Source: CAZGRP01 sp964527995
GTDB lineage: Bacteria; Zhuqueibacterota; Zhuqueibacteria; Oceanimicrobiales; CAZGRP01
Length of the DNA stretch: 64,000 bases
Assembly (NCBI GenBank): GCA_964527995.1
Contig: CAZGRP010000006.1
Span: 62,001 to 126,000 of the forward strand
Direction of reading: 5' to 3'
Below the pieces are notes generated by a model that was not told the origin of the DNA, did no database searches, and saw nothing but the letters and a program-made list of their open reading frames with translations. Within the stretch, counting starts at the first letter, position 1. Each line of letters starts with the position of its first letter. A program made the position numbers and the translations under genes. Below are positions 52,757 to 61,719 of this stretch, piece after piece.

Positions 52757-55120
52757 ATGCTGATGCTCAGAAAGTTGACCTATTTTTCGATGGATCATCC
52801 CAAGATCGTCATCGCCTTGGCGTTGGTGCTGACTGCGATCTTCCTTCTCCAGGTTCCCAGGGTTCGCATCGATACCGATCCGGAGAACATGCTGGAAGCG
52901 GACCAGCCTGATCGAGTGGCGTACGACCGCATCAAACAGGAATTCGGAATCCGCGACATGCTGGTGCTGGGGATCACCGACGAGGCGGGAATCTTCCGCC
53001 GCGAGACTCTGGACAAAATCGCCCGCATCACTGACAGAATCCTTCAGATCGAAGGCGTGATTTCCCAGGACGTCATCAGCTTCACGACGACTGACAATAT
53101 CACGTCGGCTGACGGTCTGTTGCGGATCCGCCAGATCATGGAGACCGTGCCCCAGACACCAGATGAATTGCAGGCACTCAAGGCTCAGGTCTATGCGAAT
53201 CCACTGTTCGTCGAAAAGCTCGTCTCAACCGATGGCAAGGCAGTGGCGCTCTACATCCCCATCGAGCGCAAGGACATGAGCTATGACATTTCCAAACGCC
53301 TCAAAGCCATCGCAGAGGCAGAACTGGGCGCGGGGCAGAAGTATTACATTGCCGGACTGCCAGTAGCCGAAGACACCTTCGGCTTTGAGATGTTTGTGCA
53401 GATGGCCATCCTGGCTCCTCTGGCAGGTCTGGTGATTTTTCTCTTGCTGCTAGCGCTGTTTCGAAAAATCTCGCTCATCATCTCGCCCATGGTGGTTGCC
53501 ATGCTCAGCGTCATCTGGGGCATGGGGGCTCTGATCGGCACCGGCTTCACCGTGCACATCATGAGCTCCATGATTCCGATCTTCCTGATGCCGATCGCCG
53601 TCCTGGACTCGGTCCACATCCTCAGCGAGTTCTATGACCGATACCCGAGGCTCCGCGACCGCAGGCAGACGCTGCTTAAGGTGACCGACGAACTGTTCAC
53701 GCCGATGCTCTACACCTCGATCACTTCGGCCGTTGGCTTCCTGTCGCTCACTCTGGCGCCCATCCCGCCGGTGCAGGTCTTCGGCGGCTTTGTCGCCTTC
53801 GGCATCATGGCTGCCTGGCTCCTCACAATCACTCTGGTGCCGGCCTCGATCATGCTTCTTCGGGAAGAGAAGCTGCTGGCCAGGGTAGCGAAGAATGCCA
53901 ACAACATCTACTGGTGGGAACGGTTCCTGCCAGGATTGGGCCAGTTCGCTTTTCGCCGCAGCAAGCTGGTGGTCACTGCCGCCGTCGTGCTGGTCATCCT
54001 CGGGGGCCTGGGAATAAGCAAGATTGTTGTCAACGACAATCCGGTGAAATGGTTCAGAGAGAATCATCCCATCCGCCAGGCCGATCGAGTGATGAATCAG
54101 AAGTTCGGTGGAACCTATATGGCCTATCTGACCATCGAAGGCCAGCAGCCGGATGACATGAAGCGGCCAGACGTGGTGGCCTACATCGACCGGGTGCAAC
54201 AGCATCTGCAAGCCCAGGCCCAGGTAGGCAAAACCTCGTCGGTCGTGGACATCATCAAGCGCGTCGGTGGTGTGCTGCGCGGCGACGGCTCTGGTGGATT
54301 TGTACCCGACAATCAGGAAGAAATCGGCCAGTACCTGTTTCTGTTCCTGATGTCGGGCGATCCCAACGATCTGGACAACTTCGTTGACAACGATTACCAG
54401 AATGCCAATATCTGGGTGCAGCTCAAACAGGGCGACAATCTCGTCATGGAGAGGGTGGCGGCGGACCTGCAGCAGTACATGGCCGCCAATCCACCGCCCG
54501 CCGGCATCCGCATGCGGTGGTCCGGGCTGACCTACATCAACAAAGTGTGGCAGGACCTGATGGTAAAGGGAATGAGAAATGCCCTGCTGGGAGGTGCGCT
54601 GACGGTCTTCCTGCTCATGATCCTTCTGTTCCGGTCGCCGCTGCTCGCCCTGGTGTCGATGGTGCCTCTGACCTTGGCCATCGTCGTCAGCTATGGACTT
54701 TTGGGCTTTATCGGCAAAGACTATGACATGCCCGTGGCCGTCATCTCGTCGTTGGCTCTGGGTCTGTCCATCGACTTCGCCATCCATTTCATCCAGCGCT
54801 TCCGGCGCAAGTTCCGGGAGCTGGGCGATCTGGAAGCGACCAACCGCTACATGTTTGGCGAACCGGGACGGGCGATCACCCGCAACGCGCTGGTGATCAT
54901 CATTGGGTTCCTGCCGCTGGTTTTTGCCAGCCTGACGCCGTACGTGACAGTCGGGACCTTCTTCGTCCTGCTCATGGGTATCAGCGCCCTGACCACCCTG
55001 CTGGTGATGCCGGCCCTGATGCACGTCATGAAGAACCGAATGAGCCGAAGTCTGGCAGCGGGCAGCCCCGAAGGGCCCGCAGTGGAGCCACCCCTGTCCT
55101 CTGCCAAAGGCAGGGGTTGA
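52757..55120 (+). CDS. MMPL/RND-superfamily lipid or hydrophobe exporter
   Basis: 787 residues: helix 1 (HPKIVIALALVLTAIFLLQVP), periplasmic loop with RIDTDPENMLEADQPDRVAYDRIKQEFG, five-helix block with LDSVHILSEFYDRYP, second loop, and final block with LGLSIDFAIHFIQRFRRKF. Paralogous to 1064-4012 but shorter. The start ATG at 52757 has GAGAGA; an upstream ATG at 52724 is possible. It is followed by a LolA-like protein and an outer-membrane barrel, forming an apparent trans-envelope route; the substrate is unknown. Confidence 0.9.
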   Translation: MLMLRKLTYFSMDHPKIVIALALVLTAIFLLQVPRVRIDTDPENMLEADQPDRVAYDRIKQEFGIRDMLVLGITDEAGIFRRETLDKIARITDRILQIEGVISQDVISFTTTDNITSADGLLRIRQIMETVPQTPDELQALKAQVYANPLFVEKLVSTDGKAVALYIPIERKDMSYDISKRLKAIAEAELGAGQKYYIAGLPVAEDTFGFEMFVQMAILAPLAGLVIFLLLLALFRKISLIISPMVVAMLSVIWGMGALIGTGFTVHIMSSMIPIFLMPIAVLDSVHILSEFYDRYPRLRDRRQTLLKVTDELFTPMLYTSITSAVGFLSLTLAPIPPVQVFGGFVAFGIMAAWLLTITLVPASIMLLREEKLLARVAKNANNIYWWERFLPGLGQFAFRRSKLVVTAAVVLVILGGLGISKIVVNDNPVKWFRENHPIRQADRVMNQKFGGTYMAYLTIEGQQPDDMKRPDVVAYIDRVQQHLQAQAQVGKTSSVVDIIKRVGGVLRGDGSGGFVPDNQEEIGQYLFLFLMSGDPNDLDNFVDNDYQNANIWVQLKQGDNLVMERVAADLQQYMAANPPPAGIRMRWSGLTYINKVWQDLMVKGMRNALLGGALTVFLLMILLFRSPLLALVSMVPLTLAIVVSYGLLGFIGKDYDMPVAVISSLALGLSIDFAIHFIQRFRRKFRELGDLEATNRYMFGEPGRAITRNALVIIIGFLPLVFASLTPYVTVGTFFVLLMGISALTTLLVMPALMHVMKNRMSRSLAAGSPEGPAVEPPLSSAKGRG

Positions 55121-55168
55121 GGCAGCACACAGTCGCGAGGAGTTGTGAGCGAGCAACCGGAGGAAACG

Positions 55169-55987
55169 ATGAAACCAAGAAGACATTTCGCATTTGCCGG
55201 CACGGCGACGCTGCTGGCCTTCTTCACAACACTCGGCCTGGCACAAGCTCAGGCGCCGTCTGGGCCGGAGATTGCCGCGAAAACCCTGCAAGCCTTCTAC
55301 TATGCTGGCAAGGATATCAAAGCCAGAGTTCTCATGAAGCTCATCAGCAAAAACGGTAAGGAGCGCATCCGCGAACTCACGATGCTGCGCCTCAACAAGG
55401 GCAACCGTGGTGAGCAAAGATACTACATGTACTTCCACCGTCCGGCCGACGTCCGGGCTCTGACCTTCATGGTGTGGAAATACCCGGGCAAAGATGACGA
55501 CCGCTGGCTCTATGTGCCGGCCATCAAGCTGGTCAAACGTATCGCCGCCGACGACAAGAACTCCAGCTTCGTCGGCTCCGACTTCAGTTATGAAGATGTT
55601 TCCGGTCGCGACCTCGAGGACGACACCTACACCCTGAGGGGAGAAGAGTCCGTGGATGGCAAAACGGTCTATGTTCTGGAGAGCGTGCCCAAGGATGGCA
55701 AAAGCGCCTCCTACAGTCGCAAAGTGGCCTGGATCGACAAGGAAACCTTCTTGCCGCTGAAGGAGGAGTACTACGACAAGCGTGGCAAACTGTACAAAAC
55801 TTTCACGGCGGACAAGATCGAGACCATTCAGGGCATCCCAACGATCATGAAGCGCACCATGGCCAACGTGCAGAACGGCCACCGAACCGAGGTGACCTTT
55901 TCGGAAGTGAGATACAACGTTGGTCTGAAAGAGAGTCTCTTTTCCGAGCGCTACCTTCGCAGCGCCCCCAGGGAGTGGATTCGATGA
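55169..55987 (+). CDS. LolA-like outer-membrane lipoprotein-sorting protein
   Basis: 272 residues with a signal peptide (RRHFAFAGTATLLAFFTTLGLAQAQ). Family stretches: YMYFHRPADVRALTFMVWKYPG, DDRWLYVPAIKLVKRIAADDKNSSFVGSDFSYEDVSGRD, NGHRTEVTFSEVRYNVGL. The ATG at 55169 has GGAGGAAACG; a GTG at 55145 is less likely. It is the periplasmic partner of the MMPL exporter upstream; its stop overlaps the barrel start by 4 bp (ATGA). Paralogue at 82-828. Confidence 0.9.
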   Translation: MKPRRHFAFAGTATLLAFFTTLGLAQAQAPSGPEIAAKTLQAFYYAGKDIKARVLMKLISKNGKERIRELTMLRLNKGNRGEQRYYMYFHRPADVRALTFMVWKYPGKDDDRWLYVPAIKLVKRIAADDKNSSFVGSDFSYEDVSGRDLEDDTYTLRGEESVDGKTVYVLESVPKDGKSASYSRKVAWIDKETFLPLKEEYYDKRGKLYKTFTADKIETIQGIPTIMKRTMANVQNGHRTEVTFSEVRYNVGLKESLFSERYLRSAPREWIR

Positions 55988-57237
55988 AGGCTGCGTTGTT
56001 CTCTGTGATTTTCCTTTTGTCCGCCGGCGCGGCGACAGCACAGCAAGTGACCCTCCACGGTTTCGGTCAGGCGAACTTTTCGGCGCGTATTGCTGATGCC
56101 GGTGACGCCCGCACTCCGGCCGGGGGAAGACTCCCTGATTTTCTTCTGGGAGACGAACGCCTGCAGTTGGAGATCGCCCGGTATAGCAGTGCCGCCAGCA
56201 TGCTGGCCAAGATCGATCTTTACTACGATGCCATCGAGCGCCGGACGAGCTTAGATTTTCGCGAGGCGTACGTGGATGTGACCCTTGGCAGATTCGAGGT
56301 CCGCGTTGGGCGGCAGATCATCACCTGGGGCGTCGGCGACCTGCTGTTCATCAACGACGTCTTCCCGAAGGACTGGGTGGCCTTTCTTTCCGGAAAGCCG
56401 CTGCAGTACCTGAAGTTCGGCTCCGACGCCATCAACGTGAATTTCTTCCCCAGCTTTGCCTCGCTGCAGTTCGTGGCCATCCCTTTCTATCAGCCCGATG
56501 TGCTGCCCGCCGGTCAGCGACTGATCGTCTACGACCCGATGCCGGCTGTCACAGCGCGGCGGGAGCGGCTGCCGGACGTCTCCATTGGCAACGTACAACT
56601 GGCTGGACGCGTCTACCGCTACGTCGGCAACTTTGATCTCTCGCTCTACGCCTATCGGGGGTTCTACGGCAGCCCGCCGGGGATGCTGTTCGACCCGGCT
56701 CAACAGACGCTGACCCTCACCCATCCGCGGCTCAACGTCTACGGCGCCAGCCTGCAGGGGGCGTTCATGAACGGCGTGCTCAGCCTCGAAGGGGGCTACT
56801 ACGACTCCCGAGACGACCCCGAAGGGACCAACCCCGGCATCGAAAACTCGCAACTCCGCTTGCTCGTCGGCTATCAGCGTGCCTTTGGTGAGAATCTTAC
56901 CGCGGGTTTGCAGTACTACGCGGAGCGGGTGCGAGACTACTCCCGCTACCTCCAGACTCTGCCGGTAGGGTTTCCCCGGCGGAAGGAAGTGCGTCACACG
57001 CTGAGCCTGCGCCTGACTCAGTTTCTGAAGTACCAAACCGTGCGATTGTCGTTCTTCACCTTCTACAGCCCGAGCGACGAGGACTACTACCTCAACCCTG
57101 AGGTGCGGTACGAATTGGGCGACGGGGTCTGGATTGCGGTCGGCGGCATCCTCCTGGGCGGCAAGAAGGACGACACCTTCTTCGGGCAGTTTGAGAAGAA
57201 TGACAACGTGTACTTTGTGCTTCGGTATGGCTTCTAG
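55984..57237 (+). CDS. DUF1302-like outer-membrane beta-barrel protein
   Basis: 417 residues: signal peptide (MKAALFSVIFLLSAGAATAQ), then strands including VTLHGFGQANFSARIAD, VTLGRFEVRVGRQIITWGVGDLLFINDVFPKDW (very like DUF1302 proteins) and a terminal NDNVYFVLRYGF ending in aromatic Phe, as for BAM substrates. Third gene of the RND-LolA-barrel module; the same trio is known in Proteobacteria near lipid or hydrocarbon functions. The ATG overlaps the previous stop. Confidence 0.85.
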   Translation: MKAALFSVIFLLSAGAATAQQVTLHGFGQANFSARIADAGDARTPAGGRLPDFLLGDERLQLEIARYSSAASMLAKIDLYYDAIERRTSLDFREAYVDVTLGRFEVRVGRQIITWGVGDLLFINDVFPKDWVAFLSGKPLQYLKFGSDAINVNFFPSFASLQFVAIPFYQPDVLPAGQRLIVYDPMPAVTARRERLPDVSIGNVQLAGRVYRYVGNFDLSLYAYRGFYGSPPGMLFDPAQQTLTLTHPRLNVYGASLQGAFMNGVLSLEGGYYDSRDDPEGTNPGIENSQLRLLVGYQRAFGENLTAGLQYYAERVRDYSRYLQTLPVGFPRRKEVRHTLSLRLTQFLKYQTVRLSFFTFYSPSDEDYYLNPEVRYELGDGVWIAVGGILLGGKKDDTFFGQFEKNDNVYFVLRYGF

Positions 57238-57293
57238 GCGGCAGCTTCACAGGATGAAGAGAAACCGCGCCTTGATGGGCCCGGAGGAAGAAG

Positions 57294-57515
57294 TTATGAG
57301 GAGGCAGGGCTCAGTGCGTGCGTGCTGGTGCTGTAGTTGATCTCGAAGTCGGAGTGGCGGAGGAAGTTGAGACCGAGGAGGCCGGTCTCCTCGGGAAGAT
57401 CGTGACAGATGACCGTGACGTCCTCCACGGCTTGATCGATCGTCTGAATCTTTTCTACGACCAGTTCCTGCACTGATTCTGTGCCGCTCCCCGCGATCCG
57501 GATCGAAAGAGACGA
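57294..57515 (-). pseudogene. C-terminal remnant of a retropepsin-like aspartyl protease
   Basis: Reverse-strand reading gives IRIAGSGTESVQELVVEK, AVEDVTVICHDLPEETGLLGLNFLRHSDFEIN and a stop. GLLGLNFLRHSDFEIN matches the C-terminal part of retropepsin-like proteases, but there is no DTG region or start in frame. Upstream, another frame opens at an ATG preceded by GGAG (57570) and breaks after 36 codons. The 57238-57663 spacer is otherwise empty. Likely decayed gene. Confidence 0.6.
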
Positions 57516-57663
57516 TCACAATACGAATACCAGGTTTTCCCGATCTCATCAATCGTCATGCGTTTCATGGCTCAACTCCGGGAGTTGGAATGATCACCGT
57601 GGTTCCAAGTCAACGTAACTCTCGCGTCGCGTAAAGTCAAAATGAAAACAGCCTGAGCGAACA

Positions 57664-58008
57664 ATGACAACACTGGTTCTCAATGATCCGCCCTACGGCT
57701 CGGAGCGGTCCTACAACGGACTCCGTCTCGCCCTTTCCCTGGCGAAGAGTGGCGAGGACGTGCGCGTCTTTCTCCTCGGCGACGCCGTCTTTTGCGGTGT
57801 ACGAAATCAGCAGACACCAAATGGATACTACAATATCGGCCGCATGGTCAGGGGAATCCTGAAACGTGGCGGCCAGGTCCATGCCTGAGGGAGTTGCAGC
57901 GATGCCCGTGGGGTATCGAACGACAGGCTTATCGAAGGGGTAGAACGGAGCAATTTGGAAACACTGACCGAGTGGGTGAAAGACGCCACCAGGTCCCTGG
58001 TCTTCTGA
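57664..58008 (+). CDS. DsrE-family protein, candidate selenoprotein (UGA at codon 75)
   Basis: From ATG 57664 to TGA 58006-58008: 114 residues with one in-frame TGA at 57886-57888. The first part, MTTLVLNDPPYGSERSYNGLRLALSLAKSGEDVRVFLLGDAVFC, is typical of DsrE proteins (VLNDPPYG..RSYNGLRLA). After the TGA reading continues GSCSDARGVSNDRLIEGVERSNLETLTEWVKDATRSLVF. DsrE relatives have CGTC followed by DARG here; the first Cys is TGA and the second (78) is intact. A hairpin lies 11 nt after the TGA. Sulfur-transfer or redox role likely. Alternative: a disabled gene. Confidence 0.83.
57900..57918 (+). promoter_or_regulatory. Candidate bacterial SECIS hairpin (DsrE gene)
   Basis: In the mRNA CGAUGCCC-GUG-GGGUAUCG: an 8 bp stem with one G-U pair and a GUG loop (or 7 bp with loop CGUGG). 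It begins 11 nt after the UGA; the loop lies 19-22 nt downstream. Confidence 0.6.
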
Positions 58009-58148
58009 TTCACCAATTCAGTGAGAGTTCCGTTTCCGTGAGCTGGGAGCTTATTACTATCCAGTTGCGGCTCTTGGTGCCAGCGAACCCAAGATTGGGC
58101 AACCCGGCAGTCAAATCTTATTCCTGATTTCTAATTCCTGATTCCTGA

Positions 58149-58358
58149 GACCTAATCGAGGGAGGTCGTCATGGATGTTCTCTACGACGTACTCAAGTTT
58201 CTGNNNNNNNNNNNNNNNNNNNNNNNNNNNNNNNNNNNNNNNNNNNNNNNNNNNNNNNNNNNNNNNNNNNNNNNNNNNNNNNNNNNNNNNNNNNNNNNNN
58301 NNNGACCTAATCGAGGGAGGTCGTCATGGATGTTCTCTACGACGTACTCAAGTTTCTG
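58149..58358. other. Scaffold gap with duplicated 55-base ends (assembly artefact)
   Basis: 58149-58203 and 58304-58358 are identical 55-base sequences around 100 N (58204-58303). This is what a k=55 assembler leaves when contig ends overlap but are not merged. True sequence is most likely a single copy with no gap. The spacer 58009-58148 holds no gene; 58120-58148 contains word-like repeats of ATTCCTGATT. Confidence 0.9.
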
Positions 58359-58916
58359 CACGTCATGAGTTTCGTGTTCATGTCGGTACCACTGTTCAAC
58401 CTCATTGTGGTCAATGAGCGCGGCAAGTTCGGTCCGGGCATCGTCTACCACGCTGACCGCTACATGGAGAACATCATCAGGGGCGGAGCGCCGCGCTGCT
58501 TTGTCTTTCAGTCCACCGTTCTGGTGACAGGGCTGTTGCTTCTCGTCCTGGGGGATCTCGGCATCGCAGCCTTGTGGAGCAGTTGGGTGATCCTGACCAA
58601 GATGCTCCTGCTGTTCACCCTGGTGGGTCTGCTTTCATATGTGCACTTCGGGCTGCAGCCGAAAATTGAGGCGGGGCTGGCGGATGTGAAGCCCGGCGAG
58701 CCCGTGCCGGAAGGAGTCGCCGCTCAGATCAAGCCGTATCGAGTGCGGCGCAAAACCCTCGCTTCGGTCTGCTTGTTTCTCGTGATCACCATCATCATCC
58801 TGGGACTGCAGGTCTACGCACAGTTCAAGCCGTTGCTGACGGTGGGGCTGGTGGCACTGGCCGCGCTGTTCGCCTGGCGTGTGAATCGCACAGCAGTCCG
58901 CTTCGGATGGGTGTAA
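58326..58916 (+). CDS. Four-helix membrane protein, unknown function
   Basis: 196 residues with four transmembrane helices: LYDVLKFLHVMSFVFMSVPLFNLIVV, VFQSTVLVTGLLLLVLGDLGIAALWSS, VILTKMLLLFTLVGLLSYVHFGL and SVCLFLVITIIILGLQVYAQF. The His in helix 1 (FLHVMS) and in helix 3 (YVHFG) recall heme or copper membrane proteins such as CopD/DUF2269 types, not established. ATG has GGGAGG. The truncated copy at 58171 is an assembly duplicate. Confidence 0.8.
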   Translation: MDVLYDVLKFLHVMSFVFMSVPLFNLIVVNERGKFGPGIVYHADRYMENIIRGGAPRCFVFQSTVLVTGLLLLVLGDLGIAALWSSWVILTKMLLLFTLVGLLSYVHFGLQPKIEAGLADVKPGEPVPEGVAAQIKPYRVRRKTLASVCLFLVITIIILGLQVYAQFKPLLTVGLVALAALFAWRVNRTAVRFGWV

Positions 58917-59063
58917 CCGCCGGGTCTCAGAAATCTTCAGAAATCTAATTGCCTTTCTGCCCGAGTTCGCAGGGCACAGGTTCCTCAATCACTACGGCCA
59001 CCGGAATGCAGGCCGGTGGTCCGTCGCAGAAAATGGTGTGCTGATCATTCGGGAGGACCAATC

Positions 59064-60194
59064 ATGCACGAAATCACAGTCCAGGATCTCAAAAAGAACC
59101 TGGAAACAGGGGAAAACATCCAAGTCATCGACATCCGCGAGGAAGTCGATTTTGAAAGCTGGCACATTGCCGGCAGCAAGAACCTGCCGATCTACGATGC
59201 CACCAAAGCCGGCGATGTAGAGACGATAAAACACCGAATTCAGGGGCTCCCGCGCGACAGCCGCATTGTGACGGTTTGTGCAGCGGGGAACACTTCTCTG
59301 ACGGCTGCGGCCATTTTCAGGAGTCTTGGCTACGATGCCACAAGCCTCAAGGGTGGCATTCGTGAATGGAGCCTGGCCTGGAGCGAGGCCCCGATTCCTC
59401 TACCATCCACCCCAGAGGCCACCTTCCTCCAGGTTCGACGCAATGGCAAGGGGTGTCTCTCCTACCTGGTCGGCTCGAAAGGAGAAGCTGTGGTCGTCGA
59501 CCCCAGTCTCGAACCGGAGGTCTACGTCGGTCTTGCCAGGCAGAACGACCTTCACATCACCCACGTTCTGGAAACCCACATCCACGCCGACCATGTGTCG
59601 CGCGGGCGGGCACTGGTGGAGTTGACCGAGGCAGCGCTGGTTCTGCCTGAAAAGTCACACCTTCGCGTCAACTATCCGTACCAACCGCTGGCCGATGGCG
59701 AGACGCTGAACATCGCGGACATCCGCATCGAGGCCATTGCCACACCCGGGCACACCACGGAAAGCACCTGCTACCTGATCAACAACGAGGCCGTGCTCAC
59801 CGGCGACACCCTGTTCGCCGAGAGCATCGGCAGGCCCGATCTCGAAAAGGGGGACGAAGGGGCAGAGGACGGTGCCAGGCTGCTGTACGCCAGCCTGCAT
59901 CAGCGCCTGCTCCGCCTGCCACAGCAGGTGATGGTCTGTCCTGGCCACTACGGTGGAGATATCGGCTTCGACCGCGTCCCCATCGCCGCGACCATCGCCG
60001 AGTTGAAACGCAAACTTTCTATCCTGACACTTCCCGAAGAGGAGTTTGTCTCCCAGGTGGTGGCGAGCCTGCCTTCCAAACCGCCGAACTTTACCGCGGT
60101 GATCAACATCAACGAAGGGAAGTTCGACTGGAAGCTGGCGCACCTGCTCGATCTCGAAGCCGGGCCCAACCGCTGTGCGATCTCTACCGGGTGA
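59064..60194 (+). CDS. Rhodanese and metallo-beta-lactamase-fold fusion protein
   Basis: 376 residues: N-terminal rhodanese domain (1-110) with active-site Cys in VTVCAAGNTSLTAAAIF, then a persulfide dioxygenase/glyoxalase II-like domain (130-340) with THIHADHVSRGRAL, GHTTESTCYLI, LTGDTLFAESIGRPDL and MVCPGHYGG. These bind iron in ETHE1-type persulfide dioxygenases. A role in sulfane-sulfur handling is likely; it fits with the DsrE gene 1 kb upstream. GGGAGG precedes the ATG. Confidence 0.92.
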   Translation: MHEITVQDLKKNLETGENIQVIDIREEVDFESWHIAGSKNLPIYDATKAGDVETIKHRIQGLPRDSRIVTVCAAGNTSLTAAAIFRSLGYDATSLKGGIREWSLAWSEAPIPLPSTPEATFLQVRRNGKGCLSYLVGSKGEAVVVDPSLEPEVYVGLARQNDLHITHVLETHIHADHVSRGRALVELTEAALVLPEKSHLRVNYPYQPLADGETLNIADIRIEAIATPGHTTESTCYLINNEAVLTGDTLFAESIGRPDLEKGDEGAEDGARLLYASLHQRLLRLPQQVMVCPGHYGGDIGFDRVPIAATIAELKRKLSILTLPEEEFVSQVVASLPSKPPNFTAVININEGKFDWKLAHLLDLEAGPNRCAISTG

Positions 60195-60201
60195 GGTGAC
60201 G

Positions 60202-61524
60202 ATGTCAGACAGAATCTCGGCCACCACACCTGCAGAAGCGACTGAAATCGCAGCGGTCACCCCTCCGCCAGCAGTGACGCTCGGACTTCGCCAGAATCTC
60301 GGCCAGTTCTCGCTGCTGGTTGTGGTGAACGCCTTTGTCGGCGCCATGGTCGGCCTCGAACGAACGGTGCTGCCGCTGATCGCCGAGCACGACTTCGGGC
60401 TGGCCTCCAAGAGCGCCATCCTGACCTTCATCGTCAGCTTCGGGCTGGTGAAGGCGCTCACCAATTTCTTCGCCGGTGGCTTGTCCGACAGGATCGGCCG
60501 CAAGCACATCCTGATAGCCGGCTGGCTCATCGGCCTGCCAGTGCCCCTACTGGTGATGTGGGCACCGAACTGGAGTTGGATCATCTTTGCCAACATCCTG
60601 CTCGGTATCAACCAGGGGCTCTGCTGGTCGATGACCGTGATTATGAAGATCGATCTCGTGGGGCCGCAACGCCGTGGCCTGGCGATGGGAGTGAACGAGT
60701 TCGCCGGCTACCTGGCGGTGGCGATTTCGGCGCTGGTCACTGGGTACATCGCCTCGGTCTATGCGCTGCGGCCACAACCGTTCTTCCTCGGCATCGGTTT
60801 CGCCGTCATCGGTTTGCTGCTCTCACTCTTTGTCATCCGAGAAACTCGGGGACACGCTCTGTTGGAGGCAGAGGAGCATGATGCCAAACGAGGTGATCGG
60901 ATCGCCGGCAGCGGAGATCACCCTTCTCTGGCCCGAATTCTTCTGATCACCAGTTGGAAGGATCGCGCCCTGTTCGCGGTCAGCCAGGCCGGTATGGTCA
61001 ACAACCTCAACGACGGCATGGCGTGGGGGTTGTTTCCGCTCTATTTCGCCGCCGCCGGGATGAGCATCGACCGGATCGGTGTGTTGGCAGCAGTTTATCC
61101 GGCGACTTGGGGATTGCTTCAACTTTGGACCGGAGCGCTGAGCGACCGCTTGGGTCGCAAGCGGATGATCGTCGCCGGGATGTGGGTTCAGGCCCTGGGC
61201 ATCTGGCTGATCGTCGCCGCAAGCAGCTTTCTGCCCTGGGTGGCAGCTGCAGCACTGCTTGGACTGGGAACGGCGCTGGTCTACCCCACCCTGCTTGCTG
61301 CGGTGGGTGACGTGGCACACCCGCAGTGGCGGGCTTCGGCCGTGGGAGTCTACCGGCTCTGGCGCGACGGCGGCTATGCCGTGGGTGCGCTGCTGGCCGG
61401 CTCGATTGCTGATGCCTTCAGTCTGCCGGCGGCCATCGCCACCATCGGAGGACTGACCTTCCTCTCTGGTGCGGTGACCGGAAGGGTGATGTATGAGACG
61501 CTGCCGGAGAAACCGAGAGGCTAA
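60202..61524 (+). CDS. Major facilitator superfamily transporter
   Basis: 440 residues, 12 transmembrane helices. MFS signature GGLSDRIGRKHILIAGW between helices 2 and 3 and its repeat GALSDRLGRKRMIVAGMW between helices 8 and 9. The substrate is unknown. GAGG precedes the ATG at 60202, 7 bp after the upstream stop, so co-transcribed with the rhodanese fusion; such pairs may move a sulfur compound (inference). Confidence 0.92.
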   Translation: MSDRISATTPAEATEIAAVTPPPAVTLGLRQNLGQFSLLVVVNAFVGAMVGLERTVLPLIAEHDFGLASKSAILTFIVSFGLVKALTNFFAGGLSDRIGRKHILIAGWLIGLPVPLLVMWAPNWSWIIFANILLGINQGLCWSMTVIMKIDLVGPQRRGLAMGVNEFAGYLAVAISALVTGYIASVYALRPQPFFLGIGFAVIGLLLSLFVIRETRGHALLEAEEHDAKRGDRIAGSGDHPSLARILLITSWKDRALFAVSQAGMVNNLNDGMAWGLFPLYFAAAGMSIDRIGVLAAVYPATWGLLQLWTGALSDRLGRKRMIVAGMWVQALGIWLIVAASSFLPWVAAAALLGLGTALVYPTLLAAVGDVAHPQWRASAVGVYRLWRDGGYAVGALLAGSIADAFSLPAAIATIGGLTFLSGAVTGRVMYETLPEKPRG

Positions 61525-61539
61525 CCTTTTCCCCTACCG

Positions 61540-61630
61540 AGAAGCGAACCTTCTCGAGAACCACCGAAGGTCCTCGCGTGTCATGGAGGCTGGATTTCGA
61601 CTTCTCGTCTATCTGAGAAGGTTCGCTTCT
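61540..61630. repeat. Perfect 16 bp inverted repeat downstream of the MFS gene
   Basis: AGAAGCGAACCTTCTC (61540-61555) and GAGAAGGTTCGCTTCT (61615-61630) are exact reverse complements separated by 59 nt. A third, imperfect copy in direct orientation (GAGAGGCTAACCTTTTC) lies 24 bp before the left arm. It could be a terminator-like structure or a small mobile/regulatory repeat. The region 61525-61719 holds no gene. Confidence 0.6.
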
Positions 61631-61719
61631 TGGTGCGATTGGCTGGAACAATTCACGATTTCCTTGTGTTGTATGGCGCAAGTGATGGTACCGAACCAAC
61701 GAAGCAGCGAAGCTCGGCG

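Noticed and set aside
57462..57570. ATG with GGAG upstream giving a 36-codon reverse frame (MKRMTIDEIGKTWYSY)
   Set aside because: Ends quickly and overlaps the protease remnant in another frame; too short to support as a gene.
37838..58008. UGA reassigned to a normal sense codon throughout the genome
   Set aside because: UGA ends several genes normally (for example the YHS gene at 10806 and the DsrE gene itself at 58006), so it is a stop outside the special sites.
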